Positions 15,607 through 24,146 of a stretch of 42,386 bases of DNA are shown piece by piece (the stretch's first letter is position 1; each line of letters opens with the position of its first letter). The notes under the pieces are model-generated. The model did no database searches. It had not been told where the DNA came from and saw nothing but the letters and a program-made list of their open reading frames with translations. The position numbers and the translations under genes were made by a program. The stretch lies in assembly GCA_013360465.1 (NCBI GenBank), contig JABWBO010000060.1, positions 1 to 42,386 of the forward strand, in the 5' to 3' direction. Source of the DNA: Anaerolineae bacterium. GTDB lineage: Bacteria > Chloroflexota > Anaerolineae > Aggregatilineales > Phototrophicaceae.

Positions 15607-16940
15607 GACGCAGCCTCCTCCAGCGCGTGTACCAGGGTATCGATCTCGTCCTTGCTGTTCATCTCGGTCACACACAGCAGCATGTGATCCTGAAGCGCCG
15701 GGTAGTCCTTGCCCAGGTCATAACCGCCGATCATGCCGGCGTCGTACAGCGCCGCGTTGATTTCGGCGACCGGCTTCGGACATTTGACGACAAATTCGTG
15801 GAAGAACGGCTCGCCGGCAGCGACGCTGTAGCCTTCAAGCGCGGCGATGCGCGCAGCGGCATAGTGCGCCTTGTGGTAGCACAACTTCGCCGCCTGGGTC
15901 AGCCCCTGCTTGCCCATCAGCGACATGTAGATCGTCGCCGCCAGCGCCATCAACCCCTGGTTGGTGCAGATGTTGCTGGTGGCACGTTCACGGCGGATGT
16001 CCTGCTCGCGCGGGCGCAGGGTCATGACATACGCCTTCTTGCCGGTCTTATCGACCGTCTCGCCAACGATGCGCCCGGCGATGCGCCGCACCTGCGCCAG
16101 TTTGGTGGAGAAGAATCCGACATACGGACCACCGTAGCTCAGCGGGATGCCGAGCGCCTGCCCGTCACCGACGACCATATCCGCGCCAAGCTGCCCCGGA
16201 CTCTTGAAGATCGCCAGCGCCATCGGGTTGGCGACGACGCACAGCAGCGCCCCGGCGGCGTGAACCTTTTCCGCCAGCGCGCGGAAGTCGCGCACCCGTC
16301 CGAAGAAATCGGGATAGGCGACGGCGACCAGCGCCGTATCCTTGTCGATCAGCGCCGCCAGCGCCTCGTAGTCGCGCTCGGCGTCGTCGCCCGTGATGGT
16401 CAGCCCGTTCCATTGATGATAAGTGCGCACGACGGCGCGATAATGCGGGTGAATGCCGTAGCTCAGGATGATCTTCTTGCGGGCGCGGCGCGACGCTTCC
16501 AGCGCCACCGTGACCGCCTCCGCCAGACTGGTCGCGCCGTCGTAGTGGCTGGCGTTCGCCGCGTCCATGCCGGTCATCTGGCTGATCATCGTCTGATACT
16601 CGAAGATGGCTTGCAGCGTGCCCTGGCTCATCTCCGGTTGGTAGGGCGTGTAGGCGGTCAGGAATTCGCCGCGCAGCAGCAGATGACCGACAGCAGCGGG
16701 GGTGTAATGGTGATACGCGCCCGCGCCGCGAAAGATGGCGAAATCGCCGCCGTGATCGTTGGCTTCGGCGAGCGCCTGCATTTCGGCGCTCACTTCCAGC
16801 TCGCTCATCCCTTCCGGCAGGTCAAGCTCCGGGAAACGAAAACGCGCCGGGACGGCTTCAAACAAGTCTTCTATGGTGGTCACGCCGATGGCGGCGAGCA
16901 TCTGCTGCCGCTCGACGTCGGTGTGCGGTATATAGCTCAT
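15603..16940 (-). CDS. gcvPA: glycine decarboxylase subunit 1
   Basis: A 445-residue N-terminal half of the split P-protein, forming the active tetramer with GcvPB. It opens with SYIPHTDVERQQMLAAIGV, and contains FRGAGAYHHYTPAAVGHLL, TPYQPEMSQGTLQAIFEYQ, ASHYDGATSLAEAV and the GRIVGETVDKTGKKAYVMTL / REQDIRRERATSNICTNQGL segments, all diagnostic of the family. The ribosome site is weak; the gap to gcvH is 41 nt, so it is read from the same transcript under the glycine riboswitch. Confidence 0.95.
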   Translation of the reverse strand: MSYIPHTDVERQQMLAAIGVTTIEDLFEAVPARFRFPELDLPEGMSELEVSAEMQALAEANDHGGDFAIFRGAGAYHHYTPAAVGHLLLRGEFLTAYTPYQPEMSQGTLQAIFEYQTMISQMTGMDAANASHYDGATSLAEAVTVALEASRRARKKIILSYGIHPHYRAVVRTYHQWNGLTITGDDAERDYEALAALIDKDTALVAVAYPDFFGRVRDFRALAEKVHAAGALLCVVANPMALAIFKSPGQLGADMVVGDGQALGIPLSYGGPYVGFFSTKLAQVRRIAGRIVGETVDKTGKKAYVMTLRPREQDIRRERATSNICTNQGLMALAATIYMSLMGKQGLTQAAKLCYHKAHYAAARIAALEGYSVAAGEPFFHEFVVKCPKPVAEINAALYDAGMIGGYDLGKDYPALQDHMLLCVTEMNSKDEIDTLVHALEEAAS

Positions 16941-16981
16941 GTGGAGACTGCTTTCATCAACTTAGCGTGTGCGATTCCGTT

Positions 16982-17374
16982 CTAGCGCGTCTGACAGTAT
17001 GCCGCATAGGCGGCGGCGTCCATCAGATCAGGATTGTCGGCGTCGCCGGTGATCCTGACTTTGGCGATCCAGCCGCTGCCGAATGGATCAGCATTGACCT
17101 GATCCGGGCGCGACTTCAAGCTGGTATTGACCTCGATCACTTCGCCGCTGACCGGCATCAACAGGTCGGACGCTGCCTTGACGGACTCGATCACGCCCAG
17201 CACATCGCCCTTCTTCAGCGCCTTGCCCACTTCGGGCAGTTCGACGAAGACCACATCGTTGAGCTGGTCCTGGGCATAGTCGCTGACTCCAATCGTGCCG
17301 ACCTCGCCCACGATGCGAATCCACTCGTCCGACTTGAGATACTTCAGATCTTCAGGAGTATTCCAGTTTGCCAT
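16982..17374 (-). CDS. gcvH: glycine cleavage system H protein
   Basis: A 130-residue lipoyl carrier that shuttles the aminomethyl intermediate between the P, T and L proteins. The lipoylated lysine is K66 in IESVKAASDLLMPVSGEV. The start at 17374 (MANWNTPEDLKYLKSDEW) has GAGGAG upstream; a longer frame from 17422 would begin inside the terminator hairpin and is rejected. It is the first gene of the operon and lies 34 nt after the riboswitch-controlled terminator, so its expression should depend directly on glycine. Confidence 0.95.
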   Translation of the reverse strand: MANWNTPEDLKYLKSDEWIRIVGEVGTIGVSDYAQDQLNDVVFVELPEVGKALKKGDVLGVIESVKAASDLLMPVSGEVIEVNTSLKSRPDQVNADPFGSGWIAKVRITGDADNPDLMDAAAYAAYCQTR

Positions 17375-17408
17375 CGCCTTTGCTCCTCGTAGCACTTGTC
17401 TTCCAAAC

Positions 17409-17440
17409 AAAAAAGAGCGCACAGGATCGCTGTGCGCTCT
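17409..17440 (-). terminator. riboswitch-controlled intrinsic terminator
   Basis: On the minus strand, AGAGCGCACAG pairs perfectly with CTGTGCGCTCT around a 5-nt loop and is followed by TTTTTTG. It sits between the glycine aptamer and gcvH, which is where the expression platform of an 'on' riboswitch is expected: glycine binding should prevent this hairpin from ending transcription. Confidence 0.9.
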
Positions 17441-17454
17441 GTCGTGAACGTCAG

Positions 17455-17580
17455 ACGTTCAGCTTTCAGAGACCTGCCAATCGGTGCGTCCTGAAGCCTG
17501 AGAGTTTCGCCGCCCAGCCCAGCCTGCTGGCGGCTTGCCCCTTCGGCGGCGCTGGGTTGAGTCCCGGCGCACTCTCCGCA
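17455..17580 (-). ncRNA. glycine riboswitch, apparently single aptamer
   Basis: The minus-strand leader of gcvH contains the conserved glycine aptamer core in order: GGAGAG, then GCCGCCGAAGGGGCAAGCC, a GC-rich P3b-like stem, then CGAAACTCTCAGGC and CAGGAC. Only one full aptamer is visible; the following GCAGGTCTCTGAAAGC stretch may be the reduced 'ghost' partner seen beside singlet glycine riboswitches. Glycine binding is expected to switch on the glycine cleavage genes downstream. Boundaries are estimated by eye. Confidence 0.92.
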
Positions 17581-17592
17581 CTGACAGACAAC

Positions 17593-17621
17593 ATTCTAGC
17601 CATACTTGTTCAGACGCGCAA
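17593..17621 (-). promoter_or_regulatory. promoter of the gcv operon
   Basis: On the minus strand TTGCGC and TAGAAT are separated by 17 nt and end just upstream of the riboswitch, so that transcription would start about 10 nt before the aptamer. The position is the best argument; the -35 match is partial. Confidence 0.6.
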
Positions 17622-17649
17622 CGTCCGCCTCTGTCGATCTGTCGCCGCG

Positions 17650-19038
17650 CTATTCCCCCTGTTCGATGGGCAGCATGACGACGCGGTCCAGGGTGCGTTC
17701 GGCGATGCAGTGCCCGATTCGCCTGCCGTTTTCAATCGCCGTACGGTAGTGAATGCCGCCGTACAGCCGCGAGATCGCCGCCTCGTCCGCCGCCTGCTCG
17801 AAAGAGTAGAAGGAGCGCACAACGCCCAGCGATTCCGCCGCCGTCATGTCGGTGAAAGGCACGATGTCAAACAGGAAAGTCAGGATATCCGCCGCCGCCG
17901 CCGAGACAATCGAGTGATTCGAGGGATATTCCGGGAACTGCGGCGTCACCAGGTAAGGCTGCCAGCGCCGGCTGATGTAGCGGTTGATGTAAGTCACCGG
18001 GCGAAGGAGCGGCAGCTCGTATTTGATGCCGAAGCCGACCACGAACGAGTCGTGCAGCACCATCCCCAGCATCCCGTACATCATCGCCGCCCGGTCCAGC
18101 GTCAGGTCGAGATGATCGACCATCTGATTGGCAATCGAAATCCAGTGACCGGCGGGCGTCGTCGATTCGCCTGGCGTGTCGATCCAGAACTGGGCGATCT
18201 CCTGCTGTTCTTCGGTCAGATTGTTGCCGACCTCGAAGACTTCCATCGTCTGCTGATAAAACGCCGACTCCGGGTCGATGCTGAAATCCATGTTGTTGGG
18301 GACGATGCAGTCGTAGCGGTTCTCCACGCCGATGGTGCGCACCGTGCCATATGTCGGTTCGACCAGCGGCATGTTCAGGTCGGTCTGCACGTAGAGCCAA
18401 TCTTCCGTCTCCGTCAGCCCCCACTCTTCAGCGGTCGGCAGTTTATAGTCGGCAGCCGCCTGTGCCGCCGCCTTGTAATTGTCGTTGGCGATCCAATCCA
18501 GCAGCCCGGTGCCGAGTTCTTCGCCAAATTCCAGCGACCGCGCGACGATCTCCGCGCCGACTTCTGCGGTGCGCGCCGCCGCCTGCTCGTCGCGCAGGGC
18601 GTCAAAAGCGCCCAGCGTCTCGCTCGAGGCGTCGAACATCAGCCCGTGCAGCACGGTGTGAATCGCCCCATTGCTGACCGAAAGCCAGTCATACAGTTCT
18701 TCATCGTCCCAGTAGGGCAGGTCGCCCAAGCCGTTCAACTGGAAGACCAGCGAACGGAAAGCGGGCATACCGGGGATGAGTGATTCGTAGACGGTGATGC
18801 TCGTGTAGCCATAGATACGCGCGGCTGCCGGCGCGCTGGTCGCCTCCAGCCAGATACGCTGCCGCAGCAGTTCCATCCACTCTACGATGGGAGCAGGATC
18901 GAGATCGCTGGTCAGCGGCGAATCAGCCTGCGCCGCAGCTCGTCCCGACTGCAAGGGGGCGACCAAAAGCAGCAATAGGATCAGCGCCGGGAAAACCGTT
19001 CTCATGACCTTCTTGGCAAACCGAGTCATCTGTTTCAT
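17650..19038 (-). CDS. secreted vanadium-dependent haloperoxidase / PAP2-type phosphatase
   Basis: A 462-residue exported protein. An N-terminal signal (residues about 13-36, TVFPALILLLLLVAPLQS) is followed by a helical domain. The C-terminal active site shows FPEYPSNHSIVSAAAADIL with H375 and SRLYGGIHYRTAIENGRRIG with H430, the phosphate/vanadate-binding and nucleophilic histidines of the PAP2/haloperoxidase superfamily. The more common PSGH is PSNH here. Members oxidise halides with peroxide or act as phosphatases; sequence alone does not decide, and length and domain order favour the haloperoxidase-like group. The start may be Met1 (19038) or Met4 (19029). It is divergent from a flavin oxidoreductase gene 61 nt away. 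Confidence 0.78.
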   Translation of the reverse strand: MKQMTRFAKKVMRTVFPALILLLLLVAPLQSGRAAAQADSPLTSDLDPAPIVEWMELLRQRIWLEATSAPAAARIYGYTSITVYESLIPGMPAFRSLVFQLNGLGDLPYWDDEELYDWLSVSNGAIHTVLHGLMFDASSETLGAFDALRDEQAAARTAEVGAEIVARSLEFGEELGTGLLDWIANDNYKAAAQAAADYKLPTAEEWGLTETEDWLYVQTDLNMPLVEPTYGTVRTIGVENRYDCIVPNNMDFSIDPESAFYQQTMEVFEVGNNLTEEQQEIAQFWIDTPGESTTPAGHWISIANQMVDHLDLTLDRAAMMYGMLGMVLHDSFVVGFGIKYELPLLRPVTYINRYISRRWQPYLVTPQFPEYPSNHSIVSAAAADILTFLFDIVPFTDMTAAESLGVVRSFYSFEQAADEAAISRLYGGIHYRTAIENGRRIGHCIAERTLDRVVMLPIEQGE

Positions 19039-19099
19039 CCTGGTGGGCGAAGAATAGTTGTAGTATCAGTCTATACCTGAAATCACTGGTAAAGCCATC

Positions 19100-20515
19100 G
19101 TGAGGACAATTATACCCCTACGGAATCACGCCGTCGTCATCGGCGGCAGCATGGCGGGCTTGTTCGCCGCCCGCGTACTCAGCGACCACTTCCAGCGCGT
19201 CACCGTCATCGACCGGGATGACCTGTCGGAAGACACCGAGTTCCGCGGCGGCGTGCCGCAGTCGCGCCACCTGCATCAACTGCTGATGCGCGGACAGCAG
19301 ATCATGGAACGGCGCTTTCCTACCCTGCCCGATGATCTGCGCGCCATCGGCGCGCCGAGCCTGGAATGGGGCATCAACGGCATCGTCGCCACCCGTGAGG
19401 GTTTCACCCCGCCCAAGCCGACCGGACTGCGCAGCAACACGGTATCGCGCTCGGCGCTGGAAGCGCTGATCCGCCGGCGCGTTCCGCAACGCGCCGGCGT
19501 CACGTTCAGCGGAGGCTGTACCGTCACCGGGCTGCTGACCGATTCCACCGGCACAACTGTCACCGGCGTCCGCGCCGAAAAGCGCATCACCCGCGAGGCT
19601 GCCGAATTCACCGCCGACCTGGTGGTGGACGCCGGCGGACGCCGTTCCGACGCGCCGGAATGGCTGGCGGCGCTCGGCTATGAGCGTCCGTCTCGAACGA
19701 TGGTAGACGCCCACGTCGGCTACGCCTCCTGCTGGTTCGAGAAGCCCACCTACATGCCCCCCGATGTGCCGATCATGCTGGTCAAAGCCGACCCGCAGAG
19801 CGGGCGCGCCGGGATGATCCTGGAAGTCGAGGGCGGGCGCTGGACGGTCATCCTGACGGGCAAGAACCGCGACTACCCGCCTTCCGACATGGACGGCTAC
19901 CTGGAATACGCCCGCTCGCTGCAATCACCCCTCATCTACAACTACATCAGGGGCGCTAAACCGCTTTCGCAGGTCTATGGCTACCGCAACACCAACAACG
20001 TCTGGAACCACTACGAGAAGCTGACGCGCCGCCCAGAAGGATTCGTCGTCACCGGCGACGCCGCCTGCGGCTTCAACCCGATCTACGGGCAGGGTATGAG
20101 CGTGGCGGCGATGGATGCCGAGCTGCTGGATGGTCTGCTGCGGGGTTGGGAGAATCGTCCGCTGACCGGTTTCGCCGAAGCCTTCCAGAAGCGCCTGGCG
20201 GAAGCGGTGCGCGTGCCCTTCGCCCTGGCGACGGCGGACGACCTGCGCCAGCCGTCGGTCGAAGGCGATATCCCCAGACAGCCCTGGGTGCTGAAGCAGA
20301 TCGGGCTGTATTTCCGGGCGCTGATCGACGTGACGGATACCGACGCCGTCGTCTTCAGGCAGTTCGTCCGGGTGATGAATCTGCTGGACGCCCCGACCAC
20401 CCTGCTCAAGCCCAGAATCGTCTGGCGCGTGATGCGCTACTATCTGGGAGGAAGCCGCCGGCTGAGCGATCACGGACACCTGGGAGTGACGCTGAGTCCG
20501 GCGGCGAAGCCCTGA
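19100..20515 (+). CDS. FAD-dependent oxidoreductase / monooxygenase
   Basis: A 471-residue flavoprotein of the PHBH-like family. A GxGxxG variant, VVIGGSMAGLFAARVLSDHF, lies at residues about 11-30 with VIDRDD binding the adenosine ribose. GVPQSRHLHQLLMRGQQIMERRFP and the second FAD motif VVTGDAACGFNPIYGQGMSVAAMDAELL complete the pattern. Proteins of this sub-family oxidise lipophilic or polyketide-like compounds; the actual substrate is unknown. The start is a GTG at 19100, forced by the early position of the FAD motif. Shared intergenic space with the haloperoxidase-like gene may mean common regulation. Confidence 0.82.
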   Translation: MRTIIPLRNHAVVIGGSMAGLFAARVLSDHFQRVTVIDRDDLSEDTEFRGGVPQSRHLHQLLMRGQQIMERRFPTLPDDLRAIGAPSLEWGINGIVATREGFTPPKPTGLRSNTVSRSALEALIRRRVPQRAGVTFSGGCTVTGLLTDSTGTTVTGVRAEKRITREAAEFTADLVVDAGGRRSDAPEWLAALGYERPSRTMVDAHVGYASCWFEKPTYMPPDVPIMLVKADPQSGRAGMILEVEGGRWTVILTGKNRDYPPSDMDGYLEYARSLQSPLIYNYIRGAKPLSQVYGYRNTNNVWNHYEKLTRRPEGFVVTGDAACGFNPIYGQGMSVAAMDAELLDGLLRGWENRPLTGFAEAFQKRLAEAVRVPFALATADDLRQPSVEGDIPRQPWVLKQIGLYFRALIDVTDTDAVVFRQFVRVMNLLDAPTTLLKPRIVWRVMRYYLGGSRRLSDHGHLGVTLSPAAKP

Positions 20516-20527
20516 GCGCGCGCCGCC

Positions 20528-20944
20528 CTATTTTGCCCCTGCGCAGTCTTCGATCCAGCGCGCCATCACCGCCCGCACCGCTGAGGTCAGGCGGAAGTTA
20601 AGCCGAAGATGACCGGACGCATCCCCGACGATGACCGGGCGCAGGATCAGCGTATCGTCGGTCTTCAAGCCAATGCCCAGATACGCCTGCCCTGTCCCAA
20701 CCTGGCGCGAGGTCGTCAGCCCATCGTTCGGCTGTAAATACTGCATCGCCTGGCGCAGCTCGTCATAGCGCAGCCGCAGCGCGACCTCGATCACCCCGGT
20801 CCCCGCCGCGATGACGATCAGCGCCCCCTCACGGCGCATGGATATTTCCGGCGCGTAGCTGTCCTGAACCTGCCCGCGCAGCGTCAGGATGCCGGCGGTC
20901 GTATCCACGGTGGAGTCATCAAGCAAAGCGAATGTGCGGGTCAC
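20528..20944 (-). CDS. conserved-looking protein of unknown function
   Basis: A 138-residue protein not recognised. The GTG start at 20944 has AAAGGGATC 4 nt upstream and gives MTRTFALLDDSTVDTTAGIL; the longer frame has no ribosome site. The sequence is rich in beta-strand-like segments (GALIVIAAGTGVIEVALRLRYDEL, AYLGIGLKTDDTLILRPVIVG) with a short helical, tryptophan-containing C-terminus (AVRAVMARWIEDCAGAK). There is no signal peptide or membrane helix. It converges with the flavin oxidoreductase gene (12-nt gap). Confidence 0.55.
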   Translation of the reverse strand: MTRTFALLDDSTVDTTAGILTLRGQVQDSYAPEISMRREGALIVIAAGTGVIEVALRLRYDELRQAMQYLQPNDGLTTSRQVGTGQAYLGIGLKTDDTLILRPVIVGDASGHLRLNFRLTSAVRAVMARWIEDCAGAK

Positions 20945-21123
20945 AGCAGATCCCTTTCTAAAACGTTTGCACAAGTATAACGCGCCTGACCTGATGGCGT
21001 AGGATGTGACAAATTGCACGGTCTCCCGTGTCGTCTGTCACATGACCATCGATGACCCACTTTGTAAGATGGGTGAAGAGTGAGACTACGCCAAATTACA
21101 TACTTTCACAAACGGAATCAGCC

Positions 21124-21663
21124 ATGAGACGACTTCGCGTACTGCTGCTCATCCTGGTCATCCTGCTGTTTGCCGCCTGCGGGCGGACTGACATCAGCAT
21201 GACGTCGGTCCCAACACGGGTGGAGAACCCGACCGCCGCCGCCGTCATGCCGACTGACATCCCCGCGGACGCCACCGCCGAGGCGACTGCTGAGGCGGAG
21301 CCACCCGTTGTCGAGGCGACCACCGCTCCGCTTGGTGACGCTGCGCGCGGCGCGACGCTGTTCACCACCACCTATACCACCACTCAGGGTCCTTGGTCGT
21401 GCAATCAGTGCCACAACCTCAGCGATCAGCGCCTCGTCGGTCCTGGTTTGGGCGGTCTGCGGGCGCGGTTTGCGTCCTACGGTGTGAGTGAGCCGATTGA
21501 GAATTACGTGCATAACTCAATTTTGCACCCGAACGACTTCATCGTTCCGGCGGACGCCGGGGGCGCTTACCCGCCGAACCTGATGCCGCAGAACTACGCG
21601 GAACTGCTTTCGGCGCAGGATGTGGATGATCTGGCAGCATACGTACTCTCGCTTGGGGGTTAA
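21124..21663 (+). CDS. lipoprotein c-type cytochrome, probable oxidase electron donor
   Basis: A 179-residue exported mono-heme cytochrome c. The N-terminus MRRLRVLLLILVILLFAAC is a lipoprotein signal, with the cysteine at position 19 as anchor. A flexible Ala/Thr/Glu-rich linker (about 30-65) leads to the heme domain with C93-N-Q-C96-H97 and the likely axial Met154 in NLMPQNYAELLSAQDVDDLAAYVLSL. It directly precedes the ba3 oxidase genes (stop 21663, next start 21666), so it is most likely the membrane-tethered electron donor to the CuA site. The start at 21124 is preferred over 21052 because only it gives a signal peptide. Confidence 0.88.
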   Translation: MRRLRVLLLILVILLFAACGRTDISMTSVPTRVENPTAAAVMPTDIPADATAEATAEAEPPVVEATTAPLGDAARGATLFTTTYTTTQGPWSCNQCHNLSDQRLVGPGLGGLRARFASYGVSEPIENYVHNSILHPNDFIVPADAGGAYPPNLMPQNYAELLSAQDVDDLAAYVLSLGG

Positions 21664-21665
21664 AC

Positions 21666-21839
21666 ATGGCTGTTGAGTCGAATACACAAGATGCCGCTGC
21701 GCCGCCGCAGACAGTCGAACAGGAAGACGAGCGCGACTGGGGCGCACCGCGCGGCGCAGCCGCCTTCACAGCGCTGATGCTGATCGGCTATGTGATCTAC
21801 CTCGTGTATATGTGGCTCACCGTGATGTCAAGAGGGTGA
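21666..21839 (+). CDS. ba3-type cytochrome c oxidase small subunit IIa
   Basis: A 57-residue protein, short enough to be missed by ordinary gene callers. It has an acidic N-terminus (QTVEQEDERDWG) and one transmembrane helix (residues about 32-53, AAFTALMLIGYVIYLVYMWLTV) ending in SRG. It lies 2 nt after the cytochrome c gene and 7 nt before subunit II. In Thermus-type ba3 oxidases a one-helix subunit IIa (CbaD) provides the helix that a short subunit II lacks, and its gene sits at this position. Identification is by topology and context; sequence similarity is only in general character. Confidence 0.72.
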   Translation: MAVESNTQDAAAPPQTVEQEDERDWGAPRGAAAFTALMLIGYVIYLVYMWLTVMSRG

Positions 21840-21846
21840 CGCGACC

Positions 21847-22365
21847 ATGCATATTGATCGCTTAGAACGGAATTATCTCATCGCGGTGGCGCTCGTCCTG
21901 GGCGTGTTCTTCGCAGCCCTGATCGCCGGGGCGCTGGTCTTCGGCGTTCGTCTCCCCACCGCCACCGCCTTCGTCAACCCGCTGGCGCTGGCAGATACCC
22001 CGTTCGCCAATCCGGGTCTGCGCGATCTCGGCGATGGCAAGTATGAAGCCGTGATCGTGGCGGGCATGTGGCGTTTCCAGGTCGGCACGAACGAATTCGA
22101 CGAGACCGGACATGAAATCATGCGCGTTCCCGTCAATTCAGAGGTGACCTTCACCATCACCAGCCGCGACATCACGCACGGATTCATGATCGAATTCCAT
22201 AACGCCAACATGGAAATCGTGCCCGGTCAGGTCGCCCGGCAGACGATCACCTTCCGCCGCCCTGGTGAATATCATGTTCAGTGCCATGAGTACTGCGGGC
22301 GCGACCATGCCAATATGTTCTTCACGATTATTGTTGAGGATGCTGCCGTCCGGGCGCCGGCGTAA
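21847..22365 (+). CDS. ba3-type cytochrome c oxidase subunit II
   Basis: A 172-residue subunit with a single N-terminal helix (residues about 10-35) and a cupredoxin domain holding the binuclear CuA centre. The ligands are all visible: H111 in DITHGFMIEFH and C146, C150, H154 and M157 in CHEYCGRDHANM. The short length and single helix are typical of B-type (ba3) oxidases, as opposed to the two-helix subunit II of A-type enzymes. It accepts electrons from the cytochrome c encoded just upstream and passes them to subunit I. Confidence 0.93.
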   Translation: MHIDRLERNYLIAVALVLGVFFAALIAGALVFGVRLPTATAFVNPLALADTPFANPGLRDLGDGKYEAVIVAGMWRFQVGTNEFDETGHEIMRVPVNSEVTFTITSRDITHGFMIEFHNANMEIVPGQVARQTITFRRPGEYHVQCHEYCGRDHANMFFTIIVEDAAVRAPA

Positions 22366-22385
22366 TCTTACAGGGAGAGTCGATC

Positions 22386-24068
22386 ATGCAGGCAGTTTCA
22401 CCTGCCCCGAAGTCAGAGGCGAACATCCTCACCTTCCCTCGCCTGGGCATGCTCAGCAGTGAACGCGCGCTGATCGGCGCGCACATCCTGGTCGCCCTGC
22501 TGGCGATCAGCATCGGGCTGCTGCTCGGACCGGCGCAGGCGTACCGCCGCGCCCCCGCGCTTCAGTGGGAAATCCCGGTCTTCTCATACTACTATCAGGC
22601 GCTCACGCTTCACGGTGTACTCAACGCCCTGGTCTTCACGACCTTCTTCATCGTCGGCTTCAGCTACTTCGTCGTACAGCGCAGCCTTCAGCGGGCGCTG
22701 GCGAGCGTCACTGTCGGCTGGATCGCCTGGGTTCTGATGTTCGTCGGCACCCTCCTGGCGGGCTATGCCATGCTCACCGGTCAGGCGAACGTCCTCTACA
22801 CCTTCTACGCGCCGATGCTCGCCCACTGGACGTTCTACCTGGGGCTGGCGCTGGTCATCGTCGGGTCGTGGGTCGCCGGCGGCGACATCTTCGCCACCTA
22901 CCTCCTGTGGCGCCGCGCCAACCCCGGTAAAGCAGCGCCGCTGGCGGTCTTCGCCACCGTCGCCAACTTCATCATGTGGATCAGCGCCTCGCTCGGCGTC
23001 GCCATCGAAGTGCTGACCATGCTCCTGCCTCTGTCGCTGGGCATCGTGCAGACGACCGATCCACAGGTCTCGCGCATCCTCTTCTGGTTCTTCGGTCACC
23101 CACTGGTGTACTTCTGGCTGCTGCCCGCCTACACCTCCTGGTATACCATGATGCCGATCCAGTTCCGGGTTCCCATCTTCAGCGAAACCCTGGCGCGTGT
23201 CGCTTTCATCATGATCATGATCGTCTCCATCCCCATCGGCGTGCATCATCTGTTCGTCGATCCCGGTGTGAGCGAAGTCGCCAAAGTCATGCATTCTCTG
23301 CTGACCTTCACGGTGAGCGTGCCCAGCTTCCTGACGGCGTTCAACATCGCCGCCACGCTGGAACGCGCCGGGCGGGCGCGCGGCAGCACGGGCTTGCTCG
23401 GCTGGATGCTCAAGCTGGAGTGGAGCAACCCGGTGATGGTCAGCCAGATTCTCGGCATGATGATGTTCATCATCGGCGGCGTCACCGGTCTGATGAATGC
23501 CTCGTTCACCCTCAATGTCGCGCTGCACAACACGACCTGGGTCCCAGGGCATTTTCACACCACCCTGGCGGGCGGCGTCTTCATGACCTACATGTCGATC
23601 CTCTACTGGATGCTCCCGATCATGCGTGGGCGCAAGCTGTTCAGTCGTCCCCTGGCGACAGCGCAGGCGTACACCTGGTTCGTCGGCATGCTGCTGTTCG
23701 GCGTTTCGATGGGGCGCGCCGGTCTGGAAGGCGCATCGCGGCGCACCGATGTCGGCAGCATGCAGGTCATCAGCGAATACTGGGCGCCCTGGCTGAACAT
23801 CACCGCCGTCGCCGGCACTATCCTGTTGATCAGCATCGTGCTGCTGTTCATCGTGGTCATCGGAACCTGGTTCTTCTCTAAGGGTGACCCGGAGGACCCC
23901 GCGCCGATCACTACCGCTGCGCCCAGCAGCGCGCCGCTCTGGACGGAACGCTGGAGTTTGTGGATCGCCCTGATCGTGATCAGCAACGTCGTGATGTGGG
24001 GTCCAGTGCTGTTCGAAGGTTTGAACTTCGTCAACGGCTTCTGGTCCGTCGGCTATCCGATGAACTAG
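22386..24068 (+). CDS. ba3-type cytochrome c oxidase subunit I
   Basis: A 560-residue, about 13-helix catalytic subunit of the heme-copper oxidase family, B type. Metal ligands are complete: heme b His76 (LTLHGVLNALVF) and His391; CuB His238 with the cross-linked Tyr242 (FGHPLVYFW), His287 and His288 (GVHHLFVDP); and high-spin heme His389 (GHFHTTLAGG). The enzyme reduces oxygen to water and pumps protons, and B-type members work at low oxygen. The gene starts 20 nt after subunit II. Copper-assembly genes of the PCuAC and Sco types follow downstream. Confidence 0.95.
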   Translation: MQAVSPAPKSEANILTFPRLGMLSSERALIGAHILVALLAISIGLLLGPAQAYRRAPALQWEIPVFSYYYQALTLHGVLNALVFTTFFIVGFSYFVVQRSLQRALASVTVGWIAWVLMFVGTLLAGYAMLTGQANVLYTFYAPMLAHWTFYLGLALVIVGSWVAGGDIFATYLLWRRANPGKAAPLAVFATVANFIMWISASLGVAIEVLTMLLPLSLGIVQTTDPQVSRILFWFFGHPLVYFWLLPAYTSWYTMMPIQFRVPIFSETLARVAFIMIMIVSIPIGVHHLFVDPGVSEVAKVMHSLLTFTVSVPSFLTAFNIAATLERAGRARGSTGLLGWMLKLEWSNPVMVSQILGMMMFIIGGVTGLMNASFTLNVALHNTTWVPGHFHTTLAGGVFMTYMSILYWMLPIMRGRKLFSRPLATAQAYTWFVGMLLFGVSMGRAGLEGASRRTDVGSMQVISEYWAPWLNITAVAGTILLISIVLLFIVVIGTWFFSKGDPEDPAPITTAAPSSAPLWTERWSLWIALIVISNVVMWGPVLFEGLNFVNGFWSVGYPMN

Positions 24069-24146
24069 TCGTGGTATCAACCAGGGGCGTGGCGGTGTCA
24101 TGCCCCTGAGCATCGTCAGTAACCCGACCTCAGGTTTTGATGGGCT

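Noticed and set aside
15627-16985. A 452-codon open frame antisense to gcvPA
   Set aside because: Mirror of a well-supported gene, no ribosome site, Arg/His-rich translation.
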